64,000 nucleotides of DNA from Hymenobacter pini. Its GTDB lineage: Bacteria > Bacteroidota > Bacteroidia > Cytophagales > Hymenobacteraceae. Positions 24,826 through 33,297 of this stretch are shown here, in pieces. A program made the translations under genes and the position numbers. The notes below the pieces were generated by a model. It worked only from the letters and a program-made list of their open reading frames with translations, ran no database searches and was not told the DNA's origin. The first letter of the stretch is position 1. Each line of letters begins with the position of its first letter. The stretch spans positions 1 to 64,000 of the forward strand of contig NZ_JAIZZH010000002.1 in NCBI RefSeq assembly GCF_020421205.1. Reading direction: 5' to 3'.

Positions 24826-25464
24826 ATGGATTTTGCCAAAATGCCCGATGGGCTGATTCCGGTGATTGTGCAGGATGCCCACACGGGGCAGGTGCTGATG
24901 CTGGGCTACCAGAACGAGGAGGCGCAGCGCGTGACCCGCCAGACCGGGCGTGTGACGTTCTTCTCCCGTTCCAAGCAGCGCCTCTGGACCAAGGGCGAAA
25001 CCTCCGGCAACTACCTCACCGTGGTGAGTGAGCACGCGGATTGTGACCAGGACGCCCTGCTCATCCTGGCCCGCCCCGACGGCCCCACCTGCCACCGGGG
25101 TACCACCAGTTGCTTCGAGCAGCCCCAACAGACGCGCTACCCGGCCCCGGCCGTGAGCTTCGTGGCGGAGCTGGAGCGCCTGGTGCAGCGCCGCCACCAG
25201 CACCCCGACGAAGACCCCAAGTCGTACACCGCCTCCCTGTTCCGCAAGGGAATGCCCAAAATCGCCCAGAAAGTGGGAGAGGAGGCCGTGGAAACCGTCA
25301 TCGACGCGGTGGGTGGCAACCTGGAGGGCCTGAAAGGCGAAGCCGCCGACCTGTTGTACCATTTGTTGGTCCTGCTGACGGCCTCCGGCCTTTCAATGGA
25401 AGACGTGGTGGACGTGCTCAAGCAGCGCCATACCACCATTTCCGGCGGGGTGAGGCGAGAGTAA
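24826..25464 (+). CDS. hisI: Bifunctional phosphoribosyl-AMP cyclohydrolase / phosphoribosyl-ATP pyrophosphatase
   Basis: The N-terminal HisI part has VLMLGYQNEEAQRVTRQTGR, FFSRSKQRLWTKGETSGNYL, and the metal site HADCDQDALLILARPDGPTC followed by HRG. The C-terminal HisE part (from about residue 112) has YTASLFRKGMPKIAQKVGEE and AVETVIDAV, then the ADLLYHLLVLLTASGL helix. It catalyses steps 2 and 3 of histidine synthesis. It is the last gene of the operon, and a terminator follows. Confidence 0.97.
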   Translation: MDFAKMPDGLIPVIVQDAHTGQVLMLGYQNEEAQRVTRQTGRVTFFSRSKQRLWTKGETSGNYLTVVSEHADCDQDALLILARPDGPTCHRGTTSCFEQPQQTRYPAPAVSFVAELERLVQRRHQHPDEDPKSYTASLFRKGMPKIAQKVGEEAVETVIDAVGGNLEGLKGEAADLLYHLLVLLTASGLSMEDVVDVLKQRHTTISGGVRRE

Positions 25465-25489
25465 CGCCCTTTGCTTCCAAACAAACCTG

Positions 25490-25532
25490 AAAACGCTGCC
25501 GGTGCCTTCCGTAGGTTCGGGCAGCGTTTTTC
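25490..25532 (+). terminator. his operon terminator
   Basis: AAAACGCTGCC and GGCAGCGTTTT flank a 19-base loop and are followed by T residues. Confidence 0.88.
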
Positions 25533-25563
25533 CATTTCTTCAACTCTGCCAGTTCCGTTTCCA

Positions 25564-26091
25564 ATGCCTTCTGCCGCTATCCAGTTATTACCCCTGCGAA
25601 TTGACCAGGCTGCAACTTTCCACCGCTGGCTGCAGGACCCGGAGGTTATTCTTTACTCCTTGAATGCCTTCCAGCAAATGGATTCGCCGGTGAAAGTTGC
25701 GGATTGGCTGGAAGCCACGCTGGTGGATGCGCGCTGCCTGAACCTGGGTGTGTACCTATCGGAAACCCAGGAGCTGATTGGCCACGCGGGTATATCCGGC
25801 ATTTCGACTGTTAATCAGGCCGGCGAATATTTCATTCTGCTAGGCGAAAAGCGGTACTGGGGCCAAGGTATTGCCACGGAAGTAACCCGGCAAGTGGTGG
25901 CGCGCGGTTTCGATGAACTGGGCTTGAACCGGATTATGCTCACGGTTTCGGAGCCGAACCAGGGTGGGGTGAAAGCCTACCAGCGGGCAGGATTTCAGCT
26001 GGAAGGCCGGTTGCGGCAAGCGTGCTACCGAAACGGTACCTTCCATGATAAGCTGGTGATGTCGGTGTTACGTGAAGAGCAGAGCGTGTAG
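25564..26091 (+). CDS. GNAT-family N-acetyltransferase (RimJ/RimL-like)
   Basis: The fold runs from LLPLRIDQAATFHRWLQDPE through the acetyl-CoA loop RYWGQGIATEVTRQVVARGF (V/I-x-x-x-G-x-G-x-A type, about residues 97-116) to NRIMLTVSEPNQGGVKAYQR and a hydrophobic end. RimJ/RimL-type enzymes acetylate protein N-termini or small molecules; the substrate here is unknown. The start at 25564 lies just after the his terminator, and the earlier in-frame start at 25471 lies inside that terminator region. Confidence 0.82.
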   Translation: MPSAAIQLLPLRIDQAATFHRWLQDPEVILYSLNAFQQMDSPVKVADWLEATLVDARCLNLGVYLSETQELIGHAGISGISTVNQAGEYFILLGEKRYWGQGIATEVTRQVVARGFDELGLNRIMLTVSEPNQGGVKAYQRAGFQLEGRLRQACYRNGTFHDKLVMSVLREEQSV

Positions 26092-26197
26092 TGTACGTAG
26101 GGTGCCAGAACCCACCTGTTCGGCCGCTTTTGCGTATGGGCAGGTACCGTGCTCAAAACCTTGCGTACCTTGCGCCCCGTTTTACCCCTTTGCTTCT

Positions 26198-26974
26198 ATG
26201 TCTGCTGCTCCCGACCGCGCTGCTTATCTCGCCTCCCAAAGTCTCACGGTGCTGGTACCCGTGTATAATGAAGAAGAAAGCCTGGGGCAGTTTGTGGTGG
26301 AGATGGACAAGTTTCTGGCCGAAACGCCCGTGCCTACTACTGTGCTGTTCGTAAACGACGGCTCCACCGACGGTTCCCTGGCCATCCTGCGCGACGTATG
26401 CCGGCAGAAGACCCAATATGAGTTCATCAGCCTGAGCCAGAACCGGGGCCTGAGCACGGCCGTGAAAGCCGGCATCGACCACGCCCGCACTACGCTCATC
26501 GGCTACATTGACTCCGACATTCAGACGACCCCGCTCGACTTCCTGACGTTCTTTGAGTTCCTCCCGGAGTTCGATATGGTGAACGGCATCCGGGCTAAAC
26601 GCCAGGACACGTTCGTCAAAAAGATGTCGTCCGTAATTGCCAACACGGTGCGCCGCACGCTCATCAACGACGGTATTCAGGATACGGGCTGCCCGCTGAA
26701 AATCATCAAAATAGAATATGCCCGCCGGATTCCGTTGTTCCACGGTATGCACCGCTTCCTGGGGGCGCTGGTGCAGCTGCAGGGCGGCCGGGTAAAGCAG
26801 CTGCCGGTGCGCCACTTCCCGCGGTTTGCGGGCACGGCCAAGTACAACCTCTGGAACCGGGCCTGGAAGCCTTTGGTGGACACCTTCGGGTTTCGCTGGA
26901 TCCGAAGCCGCTGGAAGAACTACGAAATCGGGGAGGCCCACCGCCAGGAAGCTGGCGTGGCCGCCGCCAAGTAA
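26198..26974 (+). CDS. Family 2 glycosyltransferase (DPM1/ArnC-like)
   Basis: GT-A fold: LTVLVPVYNEEESLGQFVVE at the start, VLFVNDGSTDGSLAIL with the nucleotide-binding Asp, and IGYIDSDIQTTPLDFL with the D-x-D metal motif. The acceptor region follows (DTGCPLKIIKIEYA). The 258-residue protein has no C-terminal membrane anchor. The similarity to dolichol- or undecaprenyl-phosphate sugar transferases suggests it makes a lipid-linked sugar on the inner leaflet. The LAB_N protein gene follows after 12 bases. The start at 26198 is chosen because the upstream in-frame Met at 26072 overlaps the GNAT gene. Confidence 0.83.
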   Translation: MSAAPDRAAYLASQSLTVLVPVYNEEESLGQFVVEMDKFLAETPVPTTVLFVNDGSTDGSLAILRDVCRQKTQYEFISLSQNRGLSTAVKAGIDHARTTLIGYIDSDIQTTPLDFLTFFEFLPEFDMVNGIRAKRQDTFVKKMSSVIANTVRRTLINDGIQDTGCPLKIIKIEYARRIPLFHGMHRFLGALVQLQGGRVKQLPVRHFPRFAGTAKYNLWNRAWKPLVDTFGFRWIRSRWKNYEIGEAHRQEAGVAAAK

Positions 26975-26986
26975 CCCCGAGGCGCT

Positions 26987-27649
26987 ATGACGACGCAAAC
27001 CGTTGCCCTGGGTATTGGGCTGGTGTCGCAGCTGCTGTTCTCGAGCCGCATTGTGCTGCAGTGGATTCAGAGCGAACGGGCCAAGCGGGTGCTGGTGCCC
27101 ACCCTGTTCTGGCAGATCAGCCTGATTTCCTCTTTTCTGATGATTGTGTACGGCATCCTGCGTCATGACCCCGTGATTCTCGGGGCGCAGGTAATCAGCT
27201 ACGCCATCTACATCCGGAACCTGCAACTCCTAAAGGAATGGGACAAGCTGAACCCCTGGTTTCGGGCCGGGGCCTACGTTTTTCCGGTGGTTATGTTAGG
27301 TTGGTTTGTGGCCGGTACTCAGCACTTCAGCCTGCGGGCCATGCTGGGCAGCCGTATTCCGGCTGGGTTACTGGCCCTGGGCGCCGTGGGGCAAACTATT
27401 TTCCTGCTCCGCTTCGTGTATCAGTGGATCTATTCCGAGCGGAAAGGGGAGTCCTCGTTGCCGCTGAGCTTCTGGGTTATCAGCTTCGTGGGCTCCGTAC
27501 TGATTCTGGTGTATGCCTTCCTGCGCTGGGACGCTGTGCTCATTATCGGCAACGTATTCGGTACGGTAGTGTACGCCCGCAATATTGTGCTGCTCCGCCG
27601 CGAATTACGCCGCACGGGTCCCAATGAACTCAGAGCCCCGGTGCGGTAG
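26987..27649 (+). CDS. Membrane protein with duplicated LAB_N (lipid A biosynthesis N-terminal) domain
   Basis: Two homologous halves are visible. One (about residues 10-80) has RIVLQWIQSERAKRVLVPTL, then FWQISLISSFLM and YAIYIRNLQLL. The other (about 140-210) has RFVYQWIYSERKGESSLPLS, then FWVISFVGSVLILVYAFLRW and YARNIVLL. The halves are separated by further membrane segments, about seven in total. LAB_N domains occur fused to or near glycosyl/lipid enzymes; the pseudo-repeat of small helical bundles is reminiscent of PQ-loop/SWEET carriers. The position directly after a GT2 gene suggests a role in lipid-linked sugar handling. Function is inferred, not shown. Confidence 0.75.
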   Translation: MTTQTVALGIGLVSQLLFSSRIVLQWIQSERAKRVLVPTLFWQISLISSFLMIVYGILRHDPVILGAQVISYAIYIRNLQLLKEWDKLNPWFRAGAYVFPVVMLGWFVAGTQHFSLRAMLGSRIPAGLLALGAVGQTIFLLRFVYQWIYSERKGESSLPLSFWVISFVGSVLILVYAFLRWDAVLIIGNVFGTVVYARNIVLLRRELRRTGPNELRAPVR

Positions 27650-27665
27650 ATGAGCTTAGCGAAGC

Positions 27666-27707
27666 AAAAAAGCGGGAGTGGTGACTAGTCACCACTCCCG
27701 CTTTTTT
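27666..27707. terminator. Bidirectional terminator after the GT2/LAB_N pair
   Basis: AAAAAAGCGGGAGTGGTGAC pairs with GTCACCACTCCCGCTTTTTT around a short TAGT-like centre. Confidence 0.92.
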
Positions 27708-27767
27708 GGTATTATATGCGTCCTTAATTCCTCCCATACTGTCCGTTGTTAGCACGAAATGCGTGCG

Positions 27768-27775
27768 TATCTTTG
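27768..27775 (+). promoter_or_regulatory. TAnnTTTG -7 box before a small ORF
   Basis: TATCTTTG matches the Bacteroidota -7 consensus, with a candidate -33 TTGTT about 20 bases upstream (27746-27750). No large gene follows in this direction, only a hairpin and the 42-codon ORF. Confidence 0.6.
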
Positions 27776-27825
27776 AACCAAGCGTACGGTAAACACCCCG
27801 CCAACACGGTAGCCTATAAACGGCG

Positions 27826-27858
27826 AAACCCCGACTGTTGGCGCAATCGGGGTTTCAA
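27826..27858 (+). repeat. Hairpin in the leader of the small ORF
   Basis: GAAACCCCGA and TCGGGGTTTC form a perfect 10-bp stem with an 11-12 base loop between the promoter and the small ORF. There is no T-tract, so it may be a structured 5' leader or a small-RNA fold. Confidence 0.6.
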
Positions 27859-27893
27859 GAAGCGGGTGAATACACACCCTATCTTCTTACTCC

Positions 27894-28022
27894 ATGAGAA
27901 AGGTGCGTACGAACCCGAAACAAACCGTACGGCGGTTTCTTCGGGAGAACAAGTCCCTGCTGCTGCAGGTGACGCTGTTTGTACTGAAAGAGTGGCTATT
28001 GCCGCTGTTCCACCACAAATAG
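27894..28022 (+). CDS. Small ORF (42 aa), basic N-terminus and hydrophobic C-terminus
   Basis: The product begins MRKVRTNPKQTVRRFLRENK, then continues hydrophobic (SLLLQVTLFVLKEWLLPLF) and ends HHK. The N-terminal half is strongly basic and the C-terminal half could be a membrane-associated or amphipathic helix. The evidence that it is real is the strong TAnnTTTG box 120 bases upstream and the intact frame. No homologue is recognised. It could be a small membrane protein or a leader; it could also be chance. Confidence 0.45.
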   Translation: MRKVRTNPKQTVRRFLRENKSLLLQVTLFVLKEWLLPLFHHK

Positions 28023-28154
28023 CCGGTTCGGACAGGGGGCGGGGCCTGGCCCGGCTCCCTGTTTTAGCGGGGCCGTCTGCCACGCTTTGCAAACATACGC
28101 AGTTCCCCAGATTTTGGTGCGCGAAACTTCTAATTTTTCGGTCGGATAAGTAGA

Positions 28155-29126
28155 CTAGTGCGGCTGCTGGTCAAGCCATTGCACAAATTGGGATAACCCA
28201 TCCGATAGTGTAGTTTTAGGAGCGTAGCCAAGCAACTGCTGCGCTTTGCGGATATCGGCGTAGGTAATATCAACGTCGCCGGCCTGCATAGGCTGAAACT
28301 CCAATTGAGGCTCAACCCCCACGGCCTCGCCCACGGCGGCAATGAGTTCCAGTAGCGGCACAGGGCGGCTGTTGCCTAGGTTCACGGTTTCGTACACGTG
28401 CTCACGGCTGAGTAGGTACTGTACGCCGGCCACAATGCCCGCCACGGTATCCAACACAAATGTGTAGTCGCGGGCCGTGCTTCCATCTCCGAAAACAGAA
28501 ATAGGGTGGTTTTCGCGTAGCAGCCGCACAAACTTATGGATGGCCAGGTCGGGGCGCTGCCGGGGGCCATACACGGTAAAAAACCGGGCATTCAGCACGT
28601 CCATCCCGTAGAGGTGGTGGTAGGTATAGGTGAGCTGCTCACCACTGAGCTTGGAGGCGGCGTAGGGCGAGATGCAGGCGGCCAGCAAGGGCATATCCTC
28701 CCGAAAAGGCTGCTCCGGGGTGTTGCCGTATACCGAGGAGGAGGACGCGAAGAACAGCTTCTGAATGTCGCGGTGGCGCATCCATTCCAGTAGGTGCGTG
28801 GTGCCCAGTACGTTTGCTTCCAGGTAGCCAACTGGATCTTTTACCGAGGGACCCACTCCGGCCTTGGCAGCCAGGTGAACCACTACATCCACGGGGTCGG
28901 CGGGCAGGGCATCTACCAAGGCATCCAGTCCGTGGCGCAAATCGGCCTCATGAAAGCTGAAACGGGGGTGGGTGAGGCAGGTAGCCAGATTCTGCTGCTT
29001 CAGGGCGCGGTCATAAAACGGGTCAAAATTATCGAGGCCGATGACACGATGTCCGTCGTGCAGCAGCCGTTCAGCGAGATGCGAGCCAATAAAGCCCGCG
29101 CAGCCCGTTACCAGAATGGATGCCAT
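28155..29126 (-). CDS. NAD-dependent epimerase, UDP-glucuronate 4-epimerase-like
   Basis: Extended short-chain dehydrogenase. The NAD-binding loop is ILVTGCAGFIGSHLAERLL (residues 4-22). GLDNFDPFYDRALKQQNL (about 34-51) is the pattern of UDP-glucuronate 4-epimerases. The active-site motif YAASK (about residue 154) and the substrate loop TVYGPRQRPDLAIHKFV follow. Expected reaction: UDP-glucuronate to UDP-galacturonate for envelope polysaccharide. The 323-aa length is normal. It has its own promoter box at 29182-29189. Confidence 0.86.
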   Translation of the reverse strand: MASILVTGCAGFIGSHLAERLLHDGHRVIGLDNFDPFYDRALKQQNLATCLTHPRFSFHEADLRHGLDALVDALPADPVDVVVHLAAKAGVGPSVKDPVGYLEANVLGTTHLLEWMRHRDIQKLFFASSSSVYGNTPEQPFREDMPLLAACISPYAASKLSGEQLTYTYHHLYGMDVLNARFFTVYGPRQRPDLAIHKFVRLLRENHPISVFGDGSTARDYTFVLDTVAGIVAGVQYLLSREHVYETVNLGNSRPVPLLELIAAVGEAVGVEPQLEFQPMQAGDVDITYADIRKAQQLLGYAPKTTLSDGLSQFVQWLDQQPH

Positions 29127-29181
29127 GCGTGGGGTGCAGGGAGAAAAGGAGGGAGAAAGATGCTTGCCCGGAGGCGGGGCG

Positions 29182-29189
29182 CAAAGGTA
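29182..29189 (-). promoter_or_regulatory. TAnnTTTG box for the epimerase gene
   Basis: CAAAGGTA on the plus strand reads TACCTTTG on the minus strand, 56 bases before the epimerase ATG. Confidence 0.65.
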
Positions 29190-29295
29190 ACCGGAATTAC
29201 CCGCGGCCGGTTATGCTGCGTATACAGGGGGGTGCCGTTGCCGGTTGTCTGTTGCGGGCCGGGGCACGCTTCTGCTTCTTTCCACTGCTCCTGTC

Positions 29296-30195
29296 ATGAA
29301 CACATTGGTATCCGCGTTGCTTCGGCCTTTGGCCGTGAGCTGTACTCTGCTGGTGGCCGCTGCCCCGGGCCGGGCAACCGACGAACCAACTGCCCCAGCC
29401 CCGGCCGCGCGTTCGACGCTCGTTATTGGCCACGCAGGGTCCGGCTTTTTTCATTTTTTCAATCCATTACCTCCCAGCAGCCTCCGCAGTGTGGAGCGGG
29501 CGTTGCATCGGGGCGCCGATGGGGTAGAAGTGGATGTTCGCCTGAGTCAGGATAGCATCCCGGTGTTGTACCACGACAATACGCTGGCGTCGATGACCAA
29601 TGGGATGGGCTGCGTGAGCCAAACTCCCGCGGCTGTTCTTACCCAACTACGCTACCGGGGTGGCTGGCCCTATGACTGGCTGCAGCACGAAAAGCTGCTC
29701 ACTTTCGAAACCTTGCTCCAGCGGCTGAGTCAGGAGCCCGAATTTCCCTATCTGCACCTGGACCTGCACGAGGATGATGACTGCAACGGCAGCGACGTGG
29801 CCCGCAGCCAGGCCTTAGCCCGTCGGTTGCGGGATTTGATAACCAAGTATCAGGTTCCAGCCAGCCGGCTGCTTATCCTTACCAACCGGGCCAGTACCCT
29901 GGAGTATCTGCGGGTGCTGCTGCCTCAGGTGCCGTTGGGTTACGAAATGAACAACGAGTTTGCGCAGGATGTAGCCACGCTCCGGCAGCTTCCGCAGGTG
30001 CAGGTAGCCGTGTTGCACAAGGATGCCATCAACCCCACCCGCGCGGCTGAGCTCCATGCGTTAGGGCGGGAGGTAGTCGTTTTCGGTGGGCGCTCAGCCC
30101 GGGCCGTTAGCCGCGTGGTAGCCACCGGCCCCGATGCCTACGAGGTAGATAACGTTCGGCAGCTGCGTACGACGCTACGCCGCCAGCAGCCCTGA
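29296..30195 (+). CDS. Exported glycerophosphodiester phosphodiesterase-family protein
   Basis: The start at 29296 (MNTLVSALLRPLAVSCTLLV) gives a signal peptide. The GDPD motif begins VIGHAGSGFFHFFNP, where GHAG stands for the usual HRG. It continues GADGVEVDVRLSQDSIPVLY with HDN, carrying the metal Glu/Asp and His residues. LHLDLHEDDD supplies a further acidic patch. GDPD enzymes cleave glycerophosphodiesters to glycerol-3-phosphate. The altered HxG motif leaves the exact substrate open. An upstream TTG start at 29245 is in frame but less likely. Confidence 0.78.
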   Translation: MNTLVSALLRPLAVSCTLLVAAAPGRATDEPTAPAPAARSTLVIGHAGSGFFHFFNPLPPSSLRSVERALHRGADGVEVDVRLSQDSIPVLYHDNTLASMTNGMGCVSQTPAAVLTQLRYRGGWPYDWLQHEKLLTFETLLQRLSQEPEFPYLHLDLHEDDDCNGSDVARSQALARRLRDLITKYQVPASRLLILTNRASTLEYLRVLLPQVPLGYEMNNEFAQDVATLRQLPQVQVAVLHKDAINPTRAAELHALGREVVVFGGRSARAVSRVVATGPDAYEVDNVRQLRTTLRRQQP

Positions 30196-30278
30196 TACTT
30201 GGTTAGCCGGATCAACCTATGCGCTAGCCCCGTAGTGTGTGCTACGGTGGCTATTCTTTGTCTGTATGTTTTGTCTGT

Positions 30279-31958
30279 ATGCCCTCATTTCTACACCAAG
30301 TATCCTCTAGTCGATGGGGGCGAGTTGCCACGGTATTAGGAGTATGTGCCTGTAGCTTCTTCTGGCATGGGTCGGCTCCCGCCGTCAGCCTGATGGAAGC
30401 GCGCAACTTTGTAGCCGCCCGTGAGATGGTAGCTGGGGGTTCTTGGCTGATACCTACCATGAACGGGGAACTGCGCCTGGCCAAGCCGCCCCTACCTACC
30501 TGGGCTACCGCGGCCGTACAACTGGTTACGGGCCCCACCCACGATTTGGGTATCCTGCGGCTGCCCGCTGCCATTATGGCTACCTTGCTGGTGGTATTCT
30601 TCTGGGGATTGGCCCGGGAACTGACGCGAAATCAGCCGGCCGAAACCGCCGCACCCGGTCGCACGGCCTGGCTAGGGGGATTGATATTGGCCAGCAGTCT
30701 GTTGGTCATCACCACCGGCCGGGAGGGGCAGTGGGACATCTTTGCCAATAGCTGGATGGTGGGCTGCCTGTGGCTTCTGGTGCGGGGGTGGCAGCGCCCG
30801 GATGGTGGCTGGGCTAGTATAGTAGGTGGTGGGGTGTTAGCTGGTCTGGCTATTCTGAGCAAAGGTCCGGTTCCGCTCTATGGGTTGTTGTTACCATTTC
30901 TGGTGGCATACAGTGTGGGGCAACCTGATAACCGGGCTAGGGTACGGGAACACTGGAAATCCACGTTGGCCGCAGTGGTGGTGGCACTTGGTATCGGTTT
31001 GAGCTGGCCAGCGTATATCTGGTGGCACGTAGCCCCGGCGGCGCGAGCTGTGGCCCACACCGAAATATCATCGTGGGCCGAGCGGCACGTACAACCCATC
31101 TGGTACTACTGGTCGTTTTTCGCTTTCACCGGGTTGTGGGCCCTCACGGCGTTAGCCGGGCTAATTCCTTCTTATGCCCGACGGCGCGTTTCCCCCTACA
31201 TCCCCTACATGTTGGCACTAGGGTGGGCAGTAATCGGGCTGATATTACTGAGTCTGGTGCCGGAGAAAAAGGAGCGGTATATGCTGCCGTTAATGCCTCC
31301 GTTAGCCCTGCTGGTGGCGGGGGTGCTGCGACACTGGGAGTCAGGTCTCCTGGCCCGTACCGATAAACTTCTGGTGCGAAGCTGGGGCGTGCTCCTGGCC
31401 AGTATAGCCCTGGCTTTACCCATTCTGATGGCCGTTACCAGCCTGCCGGGTTTCGGGCTATGGTCCACGCGCTGGATAATGGGCGTAGTGTTGTTTCTAG
31501 GAGTGGCCGGCTGGATAGGAGGGTGGGGACTGTGCCGGCCACGGGTCAAATTACTTACAGGAGCTACGTTTTTGCTGGCTGGCGGCATTCTAGGCCTATT
31601 GATGCCAGCGTATCCAGCCTGGGAAGCCCGCCGGGACACGCCGGGTCTGGTGCGTATCACCGATGTGCGTCGGTTACCAATGGCTCAGGGTATATCCCAG
31701 TGGCGGAGCCTCGATACCGTGCACGTTAAGCAGGTGTGGAACGTTGGACGTACCGTGCCGGTGTGGCATCCAACTATCGATTCATTGAAGCGTCTGTATC
31801 GACCAGTCATGTTACTGGCAGGCTCACCCATCCATCGTAAGCTGCCGGTAGGGTGGGATAAACATGTCCGACTACACGGTGTAGATAGCTTTTATCTGGG
31901 CCGTAATGCTTCTGCCGGATATTGGTTCGTCGCGAGGATAGATCCAATTTTAAAGTAG
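30279..31958 (+). CDS. ArnT-like GT-C glycosyltransferase (family 39/83 type membrane protein)
   Basis: A 559-residue integral membrane protein with about 11-13 hydrophobic segments. The first periplasmic loop has MEARNFVAAREMVAGGSWLI and PTMNGELRLAKPPLPTW, the pattern of ArnT/PMT enzymes, where an acidic residue near the first membrane segment is catalytic (here Glu in MEAR). Later VPEKKERYMLPLMPPLALL matches the conserved family loop. These enzymes move a sugar from undecaprenyl phosphate to lipid A or protein on the periplasmic side. It would be the natural consumer of a lipid-linked sugar made by the GT2 gene 4 kb upstream. Confidence 0.85.
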   Translation: MPSFLHQVSSSRWGRVATVLGVCACSFFWHGSAPAVSLMEARNFVAAREMVAGGSWLIPTMNGELRLAKPPLPTWATAAVQLVTGPTHDLGILRLPAAIMATLLVVFFWGLARELTRNQPAETAAPGRTAWLGGLILASSLLVITTGREGQWDIFANSWMVGCLWLLVRGWQRPDGGWASIVGGGVLAGLAILSKGPVPLYGLLLPFLVAYSVGQPDNRARVREHWKSTLAAVVVALGIGLSWPAYIWWHVAPAARAVAHTEISSWAERHVQPIWYYWSFFAFTGLWALTALAGLIPSYARRRVSPYIPYMLALGWAVIGLILLSLVPEKKERYMLPLMPPLALLVAGVLRHWESGLLARTDKLLVRSWGVLLASIALALPILMAVTSLPGFGLWSTRWIMGVVLFLGVAGWIGGWGLCRPRVKLLTGATFLLAGGILGLLMPAYPAWEARRDTPGLVRITDVRRLPMAQGISQWRSLDTVHVKQVWNVGRTVPVWHPTIDSLKRLYRPVMLLAGSPIHRKLPVGWDKHVRLHGVDSFYLGRNASAGYWFVARIDPILK

Positions 31959-32057
31959 GAGTGCTTGGTTAATGTAGGCTGGTTATGAGTTACTTGTAAA
32001 AAAATCTATTTAACATAATTCATTAACATAAAGAATCTTTGGTACAGGTTTAGAAAA

Positions 32058-32104
32058 ATCCCCCACCTGACTGCTACTGGTCTGTCAGTAGTCGAGTGGG
32101 GGAT
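32058..32104. terminator. Terminator between the ArnT-like gene and the 341-aa gene
   Basis: ATCCCCCAC and GTGGGGGAT form the base of a hairpin that encloses a second stem (GACTGCTACTG with CAGTAGTC). On the minus strand it is followed by TTTTTC. Confidence 0.75.
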
Positions 32105-32141
32105 CCTGATAGGATAATGGCAGGACGAGGCCGCTTACGCT

Positions 32142-33167
32142 TTACGAAGCAGACAGGCGTCGGCGTATCTGCTTCAATAGTACCTCTACAATATCAAGGT
32201 CATCCGTTTCCTGCAGGGATAGTTGGGTATCAATGCCTGGTCCTTGAATGTGTATGGAGTAAATGCCCGGTTGTGTTTGGGTGGCTGGTTGATGGTTTCG
32301 CTGAGCCGTTGCAGCGGTGGATTCAACGGGTGGCTTTGGCGGAGCTGCTTCGGGCAATACACTGGTAGCTATAGCCTGGGTAGGTGCACTGTTGAACGAA
32401 ACAGGTGGTTGTTCCTGGTGTAGCTCGGGATGTTCCAGGAAAGGAGTTTCATCCAAGTCATCCGTATCCAGCCCAAACAAGCTCGACACCGCATCAGCCG
32501 TACGGGAAGGAGCTGTAACGGGAGGCACAAAGCCCGCAAGCTGGCTAGGACTTGAATGTGTGTTAGTACTTACGTGAGTAGGAGGTGTACCAGCGGCTGC
32601 AGATGCTGACGTAGCAGAAGAAACCCCCCGAAAGAGATTCGTGGGCATTTCAGTACTCGCCAGCTCTTTACGCGGTGCTTGTTGAGCAGCTAACTGGTCG
32701 ATGTCAGCTATGACATTGTGCTCATCGAGGATACCGGCCATCCGGGCACCATCGATAAATGCTTTGGCTACCCCCTGCGCATTAATTTCCTCAACCCCGA
32801 ACTCCCGTACCAGCATTACATCAAACATGTGCACCGGTAGCTCGCGGTTGCGGAATTTCCGACAGATCTGATTGAACAGAGGAGGGTGCAAGAACGCCTC
32901 ACGGTGGTAAATACGCTCCTCATTTTTATCGTAGGCATGTTTGATGCGACGAAAGAGGTTAGTAGTAGTCAGGAATTCACGCTTACTGGTAAGTAGCCCA
33001 AACTTTACAGCCGAGCCAATGATGGCTTTAAAGGAGCCGCTTACTTTACGATTGAGTTTCCGCGCTGCTGTATCAATGGCACACTTTCCACCAGTGTCAT
33101 CGACAACCTCAGCTACTTCCCAAGCACTGATATAAGTGGTGCGTGGATAGTCTATGGTCTTAGGCAT
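32142..33167 (-). CDS. Unrecognised protein with a winged-helix-like N-terminus and a Ser/Thr/Pro-rich middle
   Basis: A 341-aa protein. Residues about 1-130 (ISAWEVAEVVDDTGGKCAID, then ARKLNRKVSGSFKAIIGSAV) look like a helical, possibly winged-helix, DNA-binding region. Residues about 170-300 are low-complexity Ser/Thr/Pro/Ala/Gln. The end (IQGPGIDTQLSLQETDDLDI, then VEVLLKQIRRRL) looks like a short strand plus amphipathic helix for oligomerisation. I do not recognise the family. The gene is less GC-rich than its neighbours and its upstream region holds TATA-like repeats, so it may be an acquired regulator or replication/partition-type protein. Confidence 0.6.
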   Translation of the reverse strand: MPKTIDYPRTTYISAWEVAEVVDDTGGKCAIDTAARKLNRKVSGSFKAIIGSAVKFGLLTSKREFLTTTNLFRRIKHAYDKNEERIYHREAFLHPPLFNQICRKFRNRELPVHMFDVMLVREFGVEEINAQGVAKAFIDGARMAGILDEHNVIADIDQLAAQQAPRKELASTEMPTNLFRGVSSATSASAAAGTPPTHVSTNTHSSPSQLAGFVPPVTAPSRTADAVSSLFGLDTDDLDETPFLEHPELHQEQPPVSFNSAPTQAIATSVLPEAAPPKPPVESTAATAQRNHQPATQTQPGIYSIHIQGPGIDTQLSLQETDDLDIVEVLLKQIRRRLSAS

Positions 33168-33228
33168 AAAAAAGAGTGAAAGTCAGAGTGAGTAATACAG
33201 GAGCAATAATACAGATATACGAGATATA

Positions 33229-33297
33229 AAAGTATATGTTAGCAGTATAAAGTATATAAAAGTTGAACTTTCTTATACTTTTTATACCAATTTATAC
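33229..33297. promoter_or_regulatory. AT-rich operator-like repeats upstream of the 341-aa gene
   Basis: AAAGTATA occurs at 33229-33236 and 33249-33256, and its complement TATACTTT at 33274-33281. TTTATAC repeats at 33281-33287 and 33291-33297. Several are about 10 or 20 bases apart, which puts them on the same helix face. They lie 60-130 bases upstream of the 341-aa gene and could be its own binding sites. Confidence 0.5.

Noticed and set aside
26153-27226. Minus-strand ORF of 357 codons across the GT2 and LAB_N genes
   Set aside because: Shadow of two confident plus-strand genes; no recognisable motif.
27746-28153. Plus-strand ORF of 135 codons in the small-ORF region
   Set aside because: Random-looking product reading through the hairpin; the 42-codon frame in the same region is the better candidate.
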